DNA of 64,000 bases from CAYMEK01 sp964389305. GTDB lineage: Bacteria > Spirochaetota > Spirochaetia > SZUA-6 > DRHE01. The stretch lies in contig CAYMEK010000004.1 of assembly GCA_964389305.1 (NCBI GenBank), positions 44,916 through 108,915 of the forward strand. Reading direction: 5' to 3'. The number at the start of each line of letters is the position of its first letter. Position 1 is the first letter of the stretch. A model generated the notes under the pieces. That model was not told where the DNA came from. It did no database searches and saw nothing but the letters and a program-made list of their open reading frames with translations. The position numbers were made by a program, and so were the translations under genes. Shown in pieces: positions 8,257 through 16,878 of the stretch.

Positions 8257-8285
8257 ATTATAGTTCACCCTTTATGCAGCGTCTA
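8257..8285 (-). promoter_or_regulatory. Promoter of the DUF1177 gene
   Basis: On the reverse strand TAGACG (8285-8280) is followed after 17 bases by a perfect TATAAT (8262-8257). Transcription would start near 8250 inside the inverted repeat and give a leader of about 80 bases. Confidence 0.65.
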
Positions 8286-8332
8286 TGAATTGGTCAGTTG
8301 CAGGGTCAAGTGGCAAAAAAACGAAAAAAATA

Positions 8333-8361
8333 TTGACAGGTCGACAACTCTATGTTACAAA
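8333..8361 (+). promoter_or_regulatory. Promoter of the rightward ABC/AOR/molybdenum-hydroxylase operon
   Basis: TTGACA (8333-8338), 17 bases, TACAAA (8356-8361). The layout copies the AOR-operon promoter: perfect -35, 17-base spacer, and the CAGTG/CACTG element starting three bases after the -10. The A-rich tract upstream (8315-8330) could be an UP-like element. Confidence 0.75.
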
Positions 8362-8364
8362 TAA

Positions 8365-8393
8365 CAGTGACCAAATAAGTATTACGGCCACTG
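8365..8393 (+). promoter_or_regulatory. 29-bp inverted-repeat operator of the rightward operon
   Basis: CAGTG (8365-8369), 19 bases, CACTG (8389-8393). In the sense of transcription it matches the element at 5483-5511 at 25 of 29 positions; the four differences are all in the inner part. Each half also contains a (C/T)AAATA or TAA(C/T)A block, so the palindrome extends beyond the outer arms. Confidence 0.78.
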
Positions 8394-8469
8394 CTATTTG
8401 ATTGATTATTAGAACTACCCCTTATTGGTGCCGGGGAAGGAGGTGATAGGAGCAGGCGGTTAATGTAAA

Positions 8470-8583
8470 ATGATCGAAAACTCCAGTCGGAGAGGAGGTG
8501 AGAAAAAAGAAAAGCTGAAGCAGAGAGGGTTTCGTGTTCTAGCTGGATCTAAATCAGGGCGAAAGGAGATATCGCAAAGATGA
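8470..8583 (+). CDS. Possible 37-residue leader peptide coupled to the binding protein
   Basis: An ATG at 8470 opens a frame for a very basic peptide that starts MIENSSRRGGEKKEK and ends KEISQR. Its TGA overlaps the ATG of the binding-protein gene (ATGA, 8580-8583), a coupling arrangement. The ribosome site is weak (AGGCGG about 11 bases upstream). The leader also carries two near-perfect anti-Shine-Dalgarno complements (AGGAGGTGAT near 8440 and GAGGAGGTGAG near 8494) not followed by a normal start at the usual distance. It could be a coupling or leader peptide, or a chance frame. Confidence 0.3.
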   Translation: MIENSSRRGGEKKEKLKQRGFRVLAGSKSGRKEISQR

Positions 8584-9569
8584 AAAAAAATTTATTAATT
8601 TTTGCCATTGTGTTACTGTTTGTGGCTGCTCTCACTTTCGGTGAGGGACAGGGAGAAAAGGCAGTAAAGCAGGAGGGAACCAAAAAGGAAGGACCATATA
8701 CTTTTGGTCTCGCCGTAGGTTGGGTCGACAATGACTTTGGGCTGCGGGTACGCAACGGCTTCGTGGATACCATCGAGAAGATGGGCAACGCAGAATACAT
8801 CGAGGCTGTGGCGCTCAGCCAACCGCAGAAACAGGTCAGCCAGGTGGAGAACTTCATCAATACGAAGGTCGACGCCATCCTGATCAGCCCCTCGGATACT
8901 ACTGCGCTGCAGCCGCTCATCGTCAAGGCGAAGAGCGCCGGGATTCCGACTTTCTGTGTCGATACGACGACATATGATCCGAGTCCAACGTTTTCCTGCA
9001 CTTCGGACAATTTCACCCTCGGGCGGGAAACGATGCAGTATATTGCCGACAAATTGAACGGGAAGGGCAACCTGGTAGTATTCAGCGCGCCTCAGCATGA
9101 AGGGATTCGAAGCAGAGTTCTCGGAGTGTATTCGGTGCTGAAAAAGTATCCCGATATCGAAGTAGTCGCCACTCACGCCATAAGCTGGGCGGTGGGAGAC
9201 CCCACTCCGCTGGATGCCATGCAGAACATACTGCGCCGCCTTCCGAACAAAGGTGACATCGATGCGGTCTGGGCCCCCTACGATACGGCGGCTGCTCAGA
9301 TCTCCAATGCCACAGTGCAAGCCGGAAGGGCCGATGAGATAATCATTACCGGAGTTGACGGGGACAAGATGGCTATCGCCGATTACATCAATAAGGGTAG
9401 TAATTTCGAGGCCACGGCCGCCCAAGCGCCTTATTGGATGGCAAAGATGGCGGTGGAGATGGCTTATGCCTATCTCGCTGGAGAGAAGATCCCCAGAACC
9501 ATCACTGCTCCCTACGTGATAGCTACCAAAGAAATGAATCTGCAGCCATACTATGACAAGGACTGGTAG
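8580..9569 (+). CDS. Periplasmic sugar-binding protein, RbsB-type (Peripla_BP_4)
   Basis: 329 residues. The N-terminal signal is MKKNLLIFAIVLLFVAALTFG followed by the charged GEGQGEKAVKQEG start common in spirochaete binding proteins. There is no lipobox cysteine. The mature part has the type-I binding-protein pattern: FGLAVGWVDNDFGLRVRNGF, DAILISPSDTTALQPLI, AGIPTFCVDTT, SDNFTLGRETMQYIA, VDGDKMAIADYI. This fold binds pentoses, hexoses, polyols or autoinducer-2 for RbsABC-type importers. AAGGAG precedes the ATG. It is the first large gene of the operon and is followed directly by its ATPase and two permeases. The ligand is unknown and may also explain the C3-epimerase in the sister operon. 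Confidence 0.9.
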   Translation: MKKNLLIFAIVLLFVAALTFGEGQGEKAVKQEGTKKEGPYTFGLAVGWVDNDFGLRVRNGFVDTIEKMGNAEYIEAVALSQPQKQVSQVENFINTKVDAILISPSDTTALQPLIVKAKSAGIPTFCVDTTTYDPSPTFSCTSDNFTLGRETMQYIADKLNGKGNLVVFSAPQHEGIRSRVLGVYSVLKKYPDIEVVATHAISWAVGDPTPLDAMQNILRRLPNKGDIDAVWAPYDTAAAQISNATVQAGRADEIIITGVDGDKMAIADYINKGSNFEATAAQAPYWMAKMAVEMAYAYLAGEKIPRTITAPYVIATKEMNLQPYYDKDW

Positions 9570-9617
9570 GATAGCGTACTGAAGTAGGTTTGTGCGTACC
9601 TCAGGAGGTAGAGGCCC

Positions 9618-11117
9618 ATGGAGAATATTCTGAGGCTGAAAATGTCCAGCATCTCGAAATCCTTTCCGGGCGTACGAGCTCTGGACAATGTCGATTTTGA
9701 CCTGAATCAGGGAGAAGTACACGCTCTTATCGGTGAAAACGGAGCGGGCAAATCGACCTTGATAAAAATATTGACGGGCCTCTACCAAAAGGACGCCGGG
9801 ACCATACATTTGGCCGGGACCGAGGTGAATATTCAAAACGTTCAGGAATCGCGGAAGTTGGGGATTGCCGCCATTTATCAGGAAATCGATGCAGTACCAA
9901 TCTTTACCGCGGCCGAGAACATTTTCCTGGGAATCGAACCATGCGGTCGTCTGGGTAAAATCTCGAACAAGCAGATGAACGCTCGGGCCCAGGAAATCTT
10001 GAATACTCTCGATTCCGGCTTTCATCCTCAGCAGCTCACCTATGAATTGAGTGTCGGTCAGAAGCAGGAGGTAATGATCGCCCGCGCACTGGTCGAAGAA
10101 GCCAGAATCATGGTGATGGATGAGGTTACCGCGCCTCTGTCCGAGACTGAGAAACAAAAGCTCTTTTCAATTATCAATGAATTACGGGCCCGGGGAATCA
10201 GCATTATCTACATCTCTCACAGACTGGAAGAAATTTTCGAGGTGGCCGATAGGGTCACGGTGATGCGGGACGGTCGCATAATCGATACTCGTCGGGTATC
10301 CGAGGTCGACGTTGATGCTCTTATCCAGATGATGATCGGCAGAGACATAGAGGACAGGTTTCCCAAGATCAATGTTGAAGCCAGTGGCGAGGAAGTGCTG
10401 CGAGTTGAGGACCTCTCCAGATGGAAAGCTGTCAGAAACGTTTCATTTCGCCTTCACAAGGGGGAGATCCTCGGATTAGGTGGACTGGTCGGCGCCGGCC
10501 GGAGTGAGGTTGCACGTTTAATATGCGGCATCGATAAGAAGGATGCGGGTACTATCTACCTGTTCGGAAAGCCGGTCGATATCAAATCCTCTCACCAGGC
10601 GGTAAAGTCGGGGCTCGCTCTGATTCCCGAGGAACGTCGATCTGAGGGGCTGGTGCTCGAAATGAACGTCAAAGAAAACGTCACGCTGGCCAGTCTTCTT
10701 AAATTCTGTCTGGCGAAGATAGTGATTCGATTTGCCAAGGAGAAGTCCAGGGTTCGAGAGCTGGTCGAAGCTATGTCTATCAGAACGCCCACCTTGAAGC
10801 AGCTTGTCAGCAAGCTCAGCGGGGGCAACCAGCAGAAAGTTGTCCTTTCCAAGTGGCTGTGCAGCAGAGCAAAGATATTTATATTTGATGAGCCAACCAA
10901 GGGAGTTGATGTGGGCGCAAAAAAGGAAATCTACAACTTGATCGGTAAACTTGTGCAGGAAGGATCAGCCGTCATCCTGATATCTTCCGAGCTTCCGGAG
11001 CTTCTGGCATTATCGGACCGAATTCTGGTGATGCACCGTGGTGCCATAAGTGGAGAACTCTCCCGGGAGGAAGCGACTGCGGAGAAGGTCATCTATTACG
11101 CCACAAGCGGATCATGA
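9618..11117 (+). CDS. Sugar ABC transporter ATP-binding protein (two domains, RbsA/MglA type)
   Basis: 499 residues with two nucleotide-binding domains. The first has Walker A GENGAGKSTLIKIL near 40-53, signature LSVGQKQEV and a degenerate Walker B VMDEVTAPLSETE. The second has GLVGAGRSEVARL in place of a canonical Walker A, signature LSGGNQQKVVLSKWL and FDEPTKGVDVGAK. This asymmetry is normal for monosaccharide ATPases of this class. The ATG is preceded by CAGGAGG. The stop overlaps a possible ATG of the next gene (ATGA). It energises uptake with the binding protein upstream and the two permeases downstream. Confidence 0.94.
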   Translation: MENILRLKMSSISKSFPGVRALDNVDFDLNQGEVHALIGENGAGKSTLIKILTGLYQKDAGTIHLAGTEVNIQNVQESRKLGIAAIYQEIDAVPIFTAAENIFLGIEPCGRLGKISNKQMNARAQEILNTLDSGFHPQQLTYELSVGQKQEVMIARALVEEARIMVMDEVTAPLSETEKQKLFSIINELRARGISIIYISHRLEEIFEVADRVTVMRDGRIIDTRRVSEVDVDALIQMMIGRDIEDRFPKINVEASGEEVLRVEDLSRWKAVRNVSFRLHKGEILGLGGLVGAGRSEVARLICGIDKKDAGTIYLFGKPVDIKSSHQAVKSGLALIPEERRSEGLVLEMNVKENVTLASLLKFCLAKIVIRFAKEKSRVRELVEAMSIRTPTLKQLVSKLSGGNQQKVVLSKWLCSRAKIFIFDEPTKGVDVGAKKEIYNLIGKLVQEGSAVILISSELPELLALSDRILVMHRGAISGELSREEATAEKVIYYATSGS

Positions 11118-11131
11118 CGGGAGACGGTCGC

Positions 11132-12151
11132 ATGAATAATTATGACGATCCTATTGAAAATAAACGGGAAAGCGATCTGGCTACTGACAAGAAACTGAAA
11201 AGACTGGAAGCCAATAGAGCCAGGCAGTTTTTTGAAAGATACGGAACGCTCCTCGGGATTTTAGTCATCTGTGCCGGACTTTCCTTTCTCTCTCCCCAGT
11301 TTCTCAAGCGGGATAATCTACTCGCCATAGTCGGTCATTCCTCTGCCATTGGCATTGCCTCGATTGGTCTGACGTTGGTAATGATGACGGGGAATCTTGA
11401 TCTTTCTTTTGGTTCGGTGATAGGCACCTCGGGTATGACGACGGCATTCTTGATGAGTATCGGTGTAAACCTGTTTGTAGCGATTTTGGCGGGACTGGCT
11501 GTAGGTATTCTGGTGGGAATAGTCAATGGGTGGCTGGTTGTAGTGCTTGGTATTCAGTCGCTTATTGCGACCATTGCTACACAGGCTATCGTCTTTGGCT
11601 GTGCATACTTCTATTCGGCCGGCGTGGATATATACGAAAACATCGTAGAGCCCTTCACGCTGCTTGGACATGGGTCTATCGGGCCTGTGCCCAACCCTGC
11701 AGTCGTCCTTTTGGCGGTGCTTGCTGTCGCCATATTTGTTACCCAGTTCACGAGTTTGGGAAGGTATCTCTATGCAATTGGCGGCAACCCCATCGCCTCG
11801 GAGTTTTCCGGAATCCGTGTATCGTTTCTCAAGATTATCACCTACGTTATAGCCGGCTTCCTCGCCTCGATTGCAGGAATTGTAATGCTGGCAAGGTTGG
11901 AGTATGGAGCCGCCTATACGGGACAAGGATACTTACTCGATGGCTTTGCCGCAGTATTCCTTGGATTCACGATTTTAAAAAGTGGAAAACCTAATGTAGT
12001 GGGGTCCGTTGTAGGAGCGACCTTCATGATGATCCTGAATAATGGGTTTCAACTTCTCGATGTCAATTTTGTGTTCCAAATCGCCCTGAAGGGAATCATC
12101 CTCCTGCTTATTGTGGTTACCCATTCACAGCTAGCCATGAAGAGAGAATAA
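11132..12151 (+). CDS. Sugar ABC transporter permease (RbsC-type, first)
   Basis: 339 residues of the BPD_transp_2 family. A charged cytoplasmic tail of about 40 residues precedes eight or more hydrophobic segments. The family motif lies in GNLDLSFGSVIGTSGM, and the cytoplasmic loop contains TSLGRYLYAIGGNPIASEFSGI. GGGAG eight bases upstream supports the ATG at 11132. Another in-frame ATG at 11114 overlaps the ATPase stop and would add six residues. It pairs with the permease at 12197, because systems of this type often carry two different permeases. Confidence 0.92.
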   Translation: MNNYDDPIENKRESDLATDKKLKRLEANRARQFFERYGTLLGILVICAGLSFLSPQFLKRDNLLAIVGHSSAIGIASIGLTLVMMTGNLDLSFGSVIGTSGMTTAFLMSIGVNLFVAILAGLAVGILVGIVNGWLVVVLGIQSLIATIATQAIVFGCAYFYSAGVDIYENIVEPFTLLGHGSIGPVPNPAVVLLAVLAVAIFVTQFTSLGRYLYAIGGNPIASEFSGIRVSFLKIITYVIAGFLASIAGIVMLARLEYGAAYTGQGYLLDGFAAVFLGFTILKSGKPNVVGSVVGATFMMILNNGFQLLDVNFVFQIALKGIILLLIVVTHSQLAMKRE

Positions 12152-12196
12152 AGGACGAAGGAACGAATGAAGCTCGATCTAATGAGGTAAGATTAA

Positions 12197-13165
12197 ATGA
12201 GATTGTCCAACAGAAAAGTGACGCGCTGGATGACCAAGTACCTTTCTCTGACCTTTTTAATTGCCATTATGATTTTTTTCTCCTTTTCCGCGGGTCGCTT
12301 TTTGACTATCGGAAATCTACTGAGCATCCTCATGGAGTGGACGATTCTGGCAACACTGGCTCTCGGATTCACTTTTGTTATCGTAGCCGCTGAGTTCGAT
12401 CTTTCCTTCGGCTATCTCCTGGGACTATGCAGCGTCGCAGCGGCGTTACTGGTAAACTCGGGAGTCAACTTTATGCTAATGGTGCCGGCGGTCCTGCTTA
12501 TCGGCGCCGCCGTAGGCGCGCTCAACGGCTTTCTGATCGTGAAGATGGGCCTACCCGCATTCATCGCTACGATCGGTGTAGGGGCCATATGCCAGGGCAC
12601 GAACTACTTGTTCACGCAGGCCGAGCCGATCCCGATAGACTACGGAGTGCTGCCTGGTGCATTTCTATTCATCGGACAAGGATCGTTTCTGGGATTACCC
12701 GGGACTCTGATTGTATTTATTCCTCTGGCACTGGTCGTTGCTTACATTCTCAGTAAATCCCGAGTAGGCCAGCACCTGTACGTTATCGGAATCAACCCGG
12801 ACGCCGCCAGGAAAGTCGGTATAAAAACCGGCAGGGGAAAGATGTTTTCTCTGATTTGTTGTGGGCTCGGGGCGGCAATAGTCGGTTTATTCATTACTGC
12901 CCGTACTTCGTCCGGGCATGCTATAGCAGGTCCGGAGTATCTATTGGACGTATTTGCGTCTGTCTTCTTCGGGATGAGCCTTTTCAAAGAAGGTGAAGCA
13001 AATGTAGGTGGCACGTTGGTCGGAGCGTTTTTCATGGTTGTAATCGGTAATGGCTTTATGCTAATGAACATGCAATTCTATCACCTGAAGATAGCCCAAG
13101 GAATCGTGATCCTGCTGGGTTTGGGTGTCGTGAGCTTGCTGCGCAAGCAATACATGAAAGCATGA
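12197..13165 (+). CDS. Sugar ABC transporter permease (RbsC-type, second)
   Basis: 322 residues with repeated hydrophobic segments and the family signatures AAEFDLSFGYLLGLCSVAA and SRVGQHLYVIGINPDAARKVGI. It is clearly homologous to the preceding permease but diverged, pointing to a heterodimeric channel. It begins 45 bases after the first permease and ends 19 bases before the second AOR gene, so it is cotranscribed with both. Confidence 0.92.
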   Translation: MRLSNRKVTRWMTKYLSLTFLIAIMIFFSFSAGRFLTIGNLLSILMEWTILATLALGFTFVIVAAEFDLSFGYLLGLCSVAAALLVNSGVNFMLMVPAVLLIGAAVGALNGFLIVKMGLPAFIATIGVGAICQGTNYLFTQAEPIPIDYGVLPGAFLFIGQGSFLGLPGTLIVFIPLALVVAYILSKSRVGQHLYVIGINPDAARKVGIKTGRGKMFSLICCGLGAAIVGLFITARTSSGHAIAGPEYLLDVFASVFFGMSLFKEGEANVGGTLVGAFFMVVIGNGFMLMNMQFYHLKIAQGIVILLGLGVVSLLRKQYMKA

Positions 13166-13184
13166 ATCGTAGGAGTGGGTAATT

Positions 13185-15005
13185 ATGTTAGCAGTTTTCG
13201 GAAAATATCTTGATATAAATCTGGGAACAAGATCACATCAGGACTACCCGATACCGGAAGATTGGTATTTGAAACACATTGGGGGCAGGGGAATCGCCGC
13301 CCGAATACTATTGAACGAGCTTCCTCCAAAGACCGACCCTTTTTCCGAGAAGAACCCAATGATATTTGCGACCGGACCGTTTCAGGGGCTCAATATCGCC
13401 GGCGCCAGTCGGTTTCTCGTGATGGCGAAATCCCCGAAGACAAGAACGCTGAACGGCTCCTATTGCGGGGGCGGTTTCGGTCATGCACTCGGTCAATCCG
13501 GTTATGACGGGATTATCGTGAGAGGTCGCTCGGAGGAACCTGTTTACATTCTGATAGCCGACGGAGAGATAGGGATTCATTCGGCGAAGGAACTATGGGG
13601 TCTCGATACCAAGCAGGTGGAAGAGCGCCTGACGGCCAGGCACGGCAAGCTTTCGGTTGCCAGTATCGGAAAAGCCGGAGAAAACCTGGTCATGATGTCG
13701 GCCATTATGGTGGATCACAATCGGGCTGTTGCTCGGCCCGGATACGGCGCCCTGATGGGCAATAAAAAATTGAAGGCCATCGCCGTCAGAGGCAATGTGC
13801 AAAAACCGGTGGCAGAGAAGGCAGCGTTGAAATCCCTGCGCTCCAAGTTCGCCAAGGAGCTCATGGTTCACGATTGGCAGAATACTCTACATGACTTCGG
13901 CACCGGGGGCGGAGTGTCCTATCTATCTCAGAACGGCCTTTTGCCGACTAAAAATTTCGCCAGCGGTTTTTTCGTCAAGCATGAGAATATATGCGGCAGG
14001 CGAACGAGCGAGAACGGCATGCTGGTGAGAACGGACACCTGCCCCGGCTGTCCGGTACGATGCAAGCGAGGAATAAAGGGAAGCTTCAACGGCCAGGAGA
14101 TCGATCCCACCTGGGGGGGGCCGGAGTACGAAACCTACGGCGCTCTGGGCTCACTATGTCTGGTAGAGGACATTGAGGCAATCTGTCTGTTGAACCAGAA
14201 GTGCAACCAGTACGGCATAGACACTATCAGCTTCGGGGTGGCGGCAGCTTACCTAATGGAAGCGACCGAGAGGGGATTACTCACAGGGGAGAATGCGATT
14301 GAGTGGGGTGATGCCGCTGCAATGGACGAGCTTCTGGAAAAAGTAGCAGACCGGAAAGGTATAGGCGAGTGGATCGCCCAAGGCCTTAATTACCTGGGCT
14401 CTCAGGTGGGGGATGCATCGTTTCTTGTGCAGTCGAAGGGTCAGGAAATCCCGATGCATGATCCGCGCTGTCGCAGATCCATGGCTCTCTACTATGCGAT
14501 CTCACCACGCGGTGCGAATCATATGGAAGGAACTCTTGATGCACCTTTCCCGAACGAGGAGTTGGGATTAGGCGACAATGACATGCTTAGCTGGGAAAAC
14601 AGAGCCAGGATTGCGGGCAGCTATCTCAATTTGCGATCCTTTGGCAATTCCTTGATCCTGTGCTGCTTTGTCTCCGATCTCAGCGGACCGGGTTATCTGT
14701 TTCCCATTATCCGAGAAATGCTGGCGGCTGCTACCGGGACCTCGGTCAGCGTCGATGAAATGATGAAGATCGGAGAGAGGAATTTCGGCTTGCTGCGGTT
14801 ATTTGCCGAGAGAGAGGGATATTCGAGGGCAGATGATGATTTGCCTGCACGTCTCAAGGAAAGGTTGGCGGATTCAGGCCACTACGTCGATGAGCAGGAG
14901 CTGCAGAAGGCGATAGACGACTATTACGATATCTATGGCTTCGAACCGTACGGTCCCTCAAATAAACGGCTGGAAACGCTGGGCCTCAAGGAACTGGTTC
15001 GCTAA
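13185..15005 (+). CDS. Aldehyde:ferredoxin oxidoreductase family protein (second)
   Basis: 606 residues. HIGGRGIAARILLNEL (31-46) and FATGPFQGLNIAGASRF form the N-terminal pterin-binding region. The 4Fe-4S motif CPGCPVRC lies near 286-293, and the fourth cysteine is likely in SLILCCFVSD. Length and motifs fit tungsten AOR enzymes. Unlike the first AOR it has no ferredoxin or ThiS-like gene beside it. It lies between the importer and the split transketolase, so it probably oxidises an aldehyde made from the imported compound. It is only distantly similar to the AOR at 3469-5412. Confidence 0.92.
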   Translation: MLAVFGKYLDINLGTRSHQDYPIPEDWYLKHIGGRGIAARILLNELPPKTDPFSEKNPMIFATGPFQGLNIAGASRFLVMAKSPKTRTLNGSYCGGGFGHALGQSGYDGIIVRGRSEEPVYILIADGEIGIHSAKELWGLDTKQVEERLTARHGKLSVASIGKAGENLVMMSAIMVDHNRAVARPGYGALMGNKKLKAIAVRGNVQKPVAEKAALKSLRSKFAKELMVHDWQNTLHDFGTGGGVSYLSQNGLLPTKNFASGFFVKHENICGRRTSENGMLVRTDTCPGCPVRCKRGIKGSFNGQEIDPTWGGPEYETYGALGSLCLVEDIEAICLLNQKCNQYGIDTISFGVAAAYLMEATERGLLTGENAIEWGDAAAMDELLEKVADRKGIGEWIAQGLNYLGSQVGDASFLVQSKGQEIPMHDPRCRRSMALYYAISPRGANHMEGTLDAPFPNEELGLGDNDMLSWENRARIAGSYLNLRSFGNSLILCCFVSDLSGPGYLFPIIREMLAAATGTSVSVDEMMKIGERNFGLLRLFAEREGYSRADDDLPARLKERLADSGHYVDEQELQKAIDDYYDIYGFEPYGPSNKRLETLGLKELVR

Positions 15006-15067
15006 GCGCCCGCAAAGCATGAAGAGGAAATCCAGGAAAAAGAACCCCGTGGTGAGGAGTATCTGGA

Positions 15068-15892
15068 ATGAGAACTGATGAGCTTGAGAAGCTGAAGAGA
15101 AAGGCTAACAAGATACGCAAACTAACAATCGACGCTATAGGTTATTTCGGATTGGGCCACCTCGGCGGTGCGATGTCGATTGTCGAAGTCTTGACTCTGC
15201 TGTATTACCGGTACATCGAGACCGACCCCAAAGATCGTGAAAGGCGGGACCGGGATTACCTGGTCTTGTCGAAGGGTCATGCCGGACCGACCCTGTACAG
15301 CATTTTGGCGGACAAAGGTTTTTTCCCGAAATCCTGGCTGCGGACGCTGAACCGGGACGGCACAAACCTACCCAGTCATTGCGATCGAGTGAAGACACCG
15401 GGTGTGGACATGACCGCCGGTGCACTGGGACAGGGATTATCCGTAGGTGTCGGCATTGCGCTTGGAAACCGCCTGGATGAGATCGATCGCTACGTTTATG
15501 TGATCATTGGGGACGGCGAGAGCAATGAAGGGCAAATATGGGAGGCAGCAATGGCCGCCGCGCATTTTAGGCTTACCAAGATAATTGCATTTACTGATTA
15601 CAACAAGCTCCAGGTAGATGGTTATACATACGAGATCATGGACATAGATGACATAACATCAAAGTGGCTGTCCTTCGGCTGGTATGTGCAGAGAGTCGAT
15701 GGGCATAATTTCGTGGAAATGGATAGGGCGATTATAAATGCGCAAAAGGAAAAGCAGCGGCCGTCAATGATCGTTTTGGATACGGTAAAGGGAAAAGGAG
15801 CTTTTTTCGCGGAAGGAAAAGTAAGCAGTCATCACATGCTGGTTGACTACGAAACGGCAAAGGAGGCAATCGGGAGAATACCCGATTGTTGA
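15068..15892 (+). CDS. Transketolase, N-terminal (TPP-binding) subunit
   Basis: 274 residues matching the N-terminal half of transketolase: GHLGGAMSIVEVLTLLYY, DRDYLVLSKGHAGPTLYSIL, the GALGQGLSVGVGIALG loop, and the TPP motif GDGESNEGQIWEAAMAAAHF with the Mg-binding NKLQVDG region. The C-terminal half is encoded by the next gene, 18 bases away. Split transketolases of this kind are common in anaerobes. Some serve specialised sugar cleavage rather than the pentose phosphate pathway. Here the context (importer, AOR, hydroxylase, no sugar kinase) suggests a dedicated catabolic role, which is inferred. Confidence 0.93.
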   Translation: MRTDELEKLKRKANKIRKLTIDAIGYFGLGHLGGAMSIVEVLTLLYYRYIETDPKDRERRDRDYLVLSKGHAGPTLYSILADKGFFPKSWLRTLNRDGTNLPSHCDRVKTPGVDMTAGALGQGLSVGVGIALGNRLDEIDRYVYVIIGDGESNEGQIWEAAMAAAHFRLTKIIAFTDYNKLQVDGYTYEIMDIDDITSKWLSFGWYVQRVDGHNFVEMDRAIINAQKEKQRPSMIVLDTVKGKGAFFAEGKVSSHHMLVDYETAKEAIGRIPDC

Positions 15893-15910
15893 AAGAGAGG
15901 AGAAACTAAG

Positions 15911-16873
15911 TTGAAGCGAGGAAACGGGGAGAGACCTGGAATACAGATGCGGGATGTGTACGCTTCTACATTAATAGAAATGGCAGAGAAAGATCCCAAC
16001 ATCGTAATTCTGGAAGCCGACTTGATGGCGGCCCACGGTACCAAGGCGTTTCAAGATAAATTCCCAGATAGAGCCTTCAATGTCGGTGTGGCCGAAGCGA
16101 ATATGGTAGGAATCGCGGCCGGTCTGTCACTCACCGGAAAAACCCCTTTCGCCGCTACCTTCGGATGTTTTGCCGCCCGCCGGGCCTATGATCAATTCTT
16201 TGTTTCAGCCAACTTCGCCGATCTAAATGTGAAGCTCGTGGGCACCGACCCCGGCATCATAGCGACCTATAACGGTGGTACTCATATGCCGTTTGAGGAC
16301 ACCGGCCTGATGCGCAATATTCCGAACCTGGTGGTATTTGAGCCATGTGATCCTGTGTCACTCAGAGAGTTAATGTATGAAAGTGCTTACCATCCGGGGT
16401 GTACCTATATGCGCCTTCCGCGCAAGGACTGCGCGTTCGTCTACGATGAAGGAGAGAAGTTCCAGCTGGGCCGCGGAAAAGTCCTGGCGGACGGGGCCGA
16501 TATTGCCATCTTCGCCTCCGGATCCGTGTTGGTGAACGAAGCATTGAAAGCAGCTGATATTCTGAAAAAAGAGAATATCGGGGCGGCGGTGATCGATATG
16601 CATACGATCAAACCTATCGATGAAGAGTTGGTATTGGAATATGCGGATAAAACAAATGCCGTGCTCACTTGTGAAAACCATCTGATCTATAACGGATTGG
16701 GCTCGGCTGTCGCCGAGGTTCTCTGCGAAAAAAGACCGACACGGATGAAGCGAATTGGCGTCAAGGATGAGTTCGGTGAGGTTGGCGAGCTTGAATACCT
16801 GCAGAAAAGGTACAGGCTTACTGCCGATGAGATCACCACCCAGGCGAAATTACTTGTAGAAAACAAGAGCTGA
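15911..16873 (+). CDS. Transketolase, C-terminal (pyrimidine-binding) subunit
   Basis: 320 residues, the partner half: VILEADLMAAHGTKAFQDKF, FNVGVAEANMVGIAAGLSLTG (with the glutamate that activates TPP), PFAATFGCFAARRAYDQF, then a C-terminal domain with ADIAIFASGSVLVNEALKAA. It starts at TTG, with AGGAG eight bases upstream; an ATG 12 codons later is the alternative. GIIATYNGGTHMPFEDTGLMR carries the substrate-side histidine region. It forms an alpha2beta2 enzyme with the preceding product. Its specificity cannot be read from sequence. Confidence 0.93.
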   Translation: MKRGNGERPGIQMRDVYASTLIEMAEKDPNIVILEADLMAAHGTKAFQDKFPDRAFNVGVAEANMVGIAAGLSLTGKTPFAATFGCFAARRAYDQFFVSANFADLNVKLVGTDPGIIATYNGGTHMPFEDTGLMRNIPNLVVFEPCDPVSLRELMYESAYHPGCTYMRLPRKDCAFVYDEGEKFQLGRGKVLADGADIAIFASGSVLVNEALKAADILKKENIGAAVIDMHTIKPIDEELVLEYADKTNAVLTCENHLIYNGLGSAVAEVLCEKRPTRMKRIGVKDEFGEVGELEYLQKRYRLTADEITTQAKLLVENKS

Positions 16874-16878
16874 ATGCC

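Noticed and set aside
8613..10157. 514-codon open frame on the reverse strand
   Set aside because: It lies opposite the binding-protein and ATPase genes, whose products are clearly recognisable. The reverse product resembles no family.
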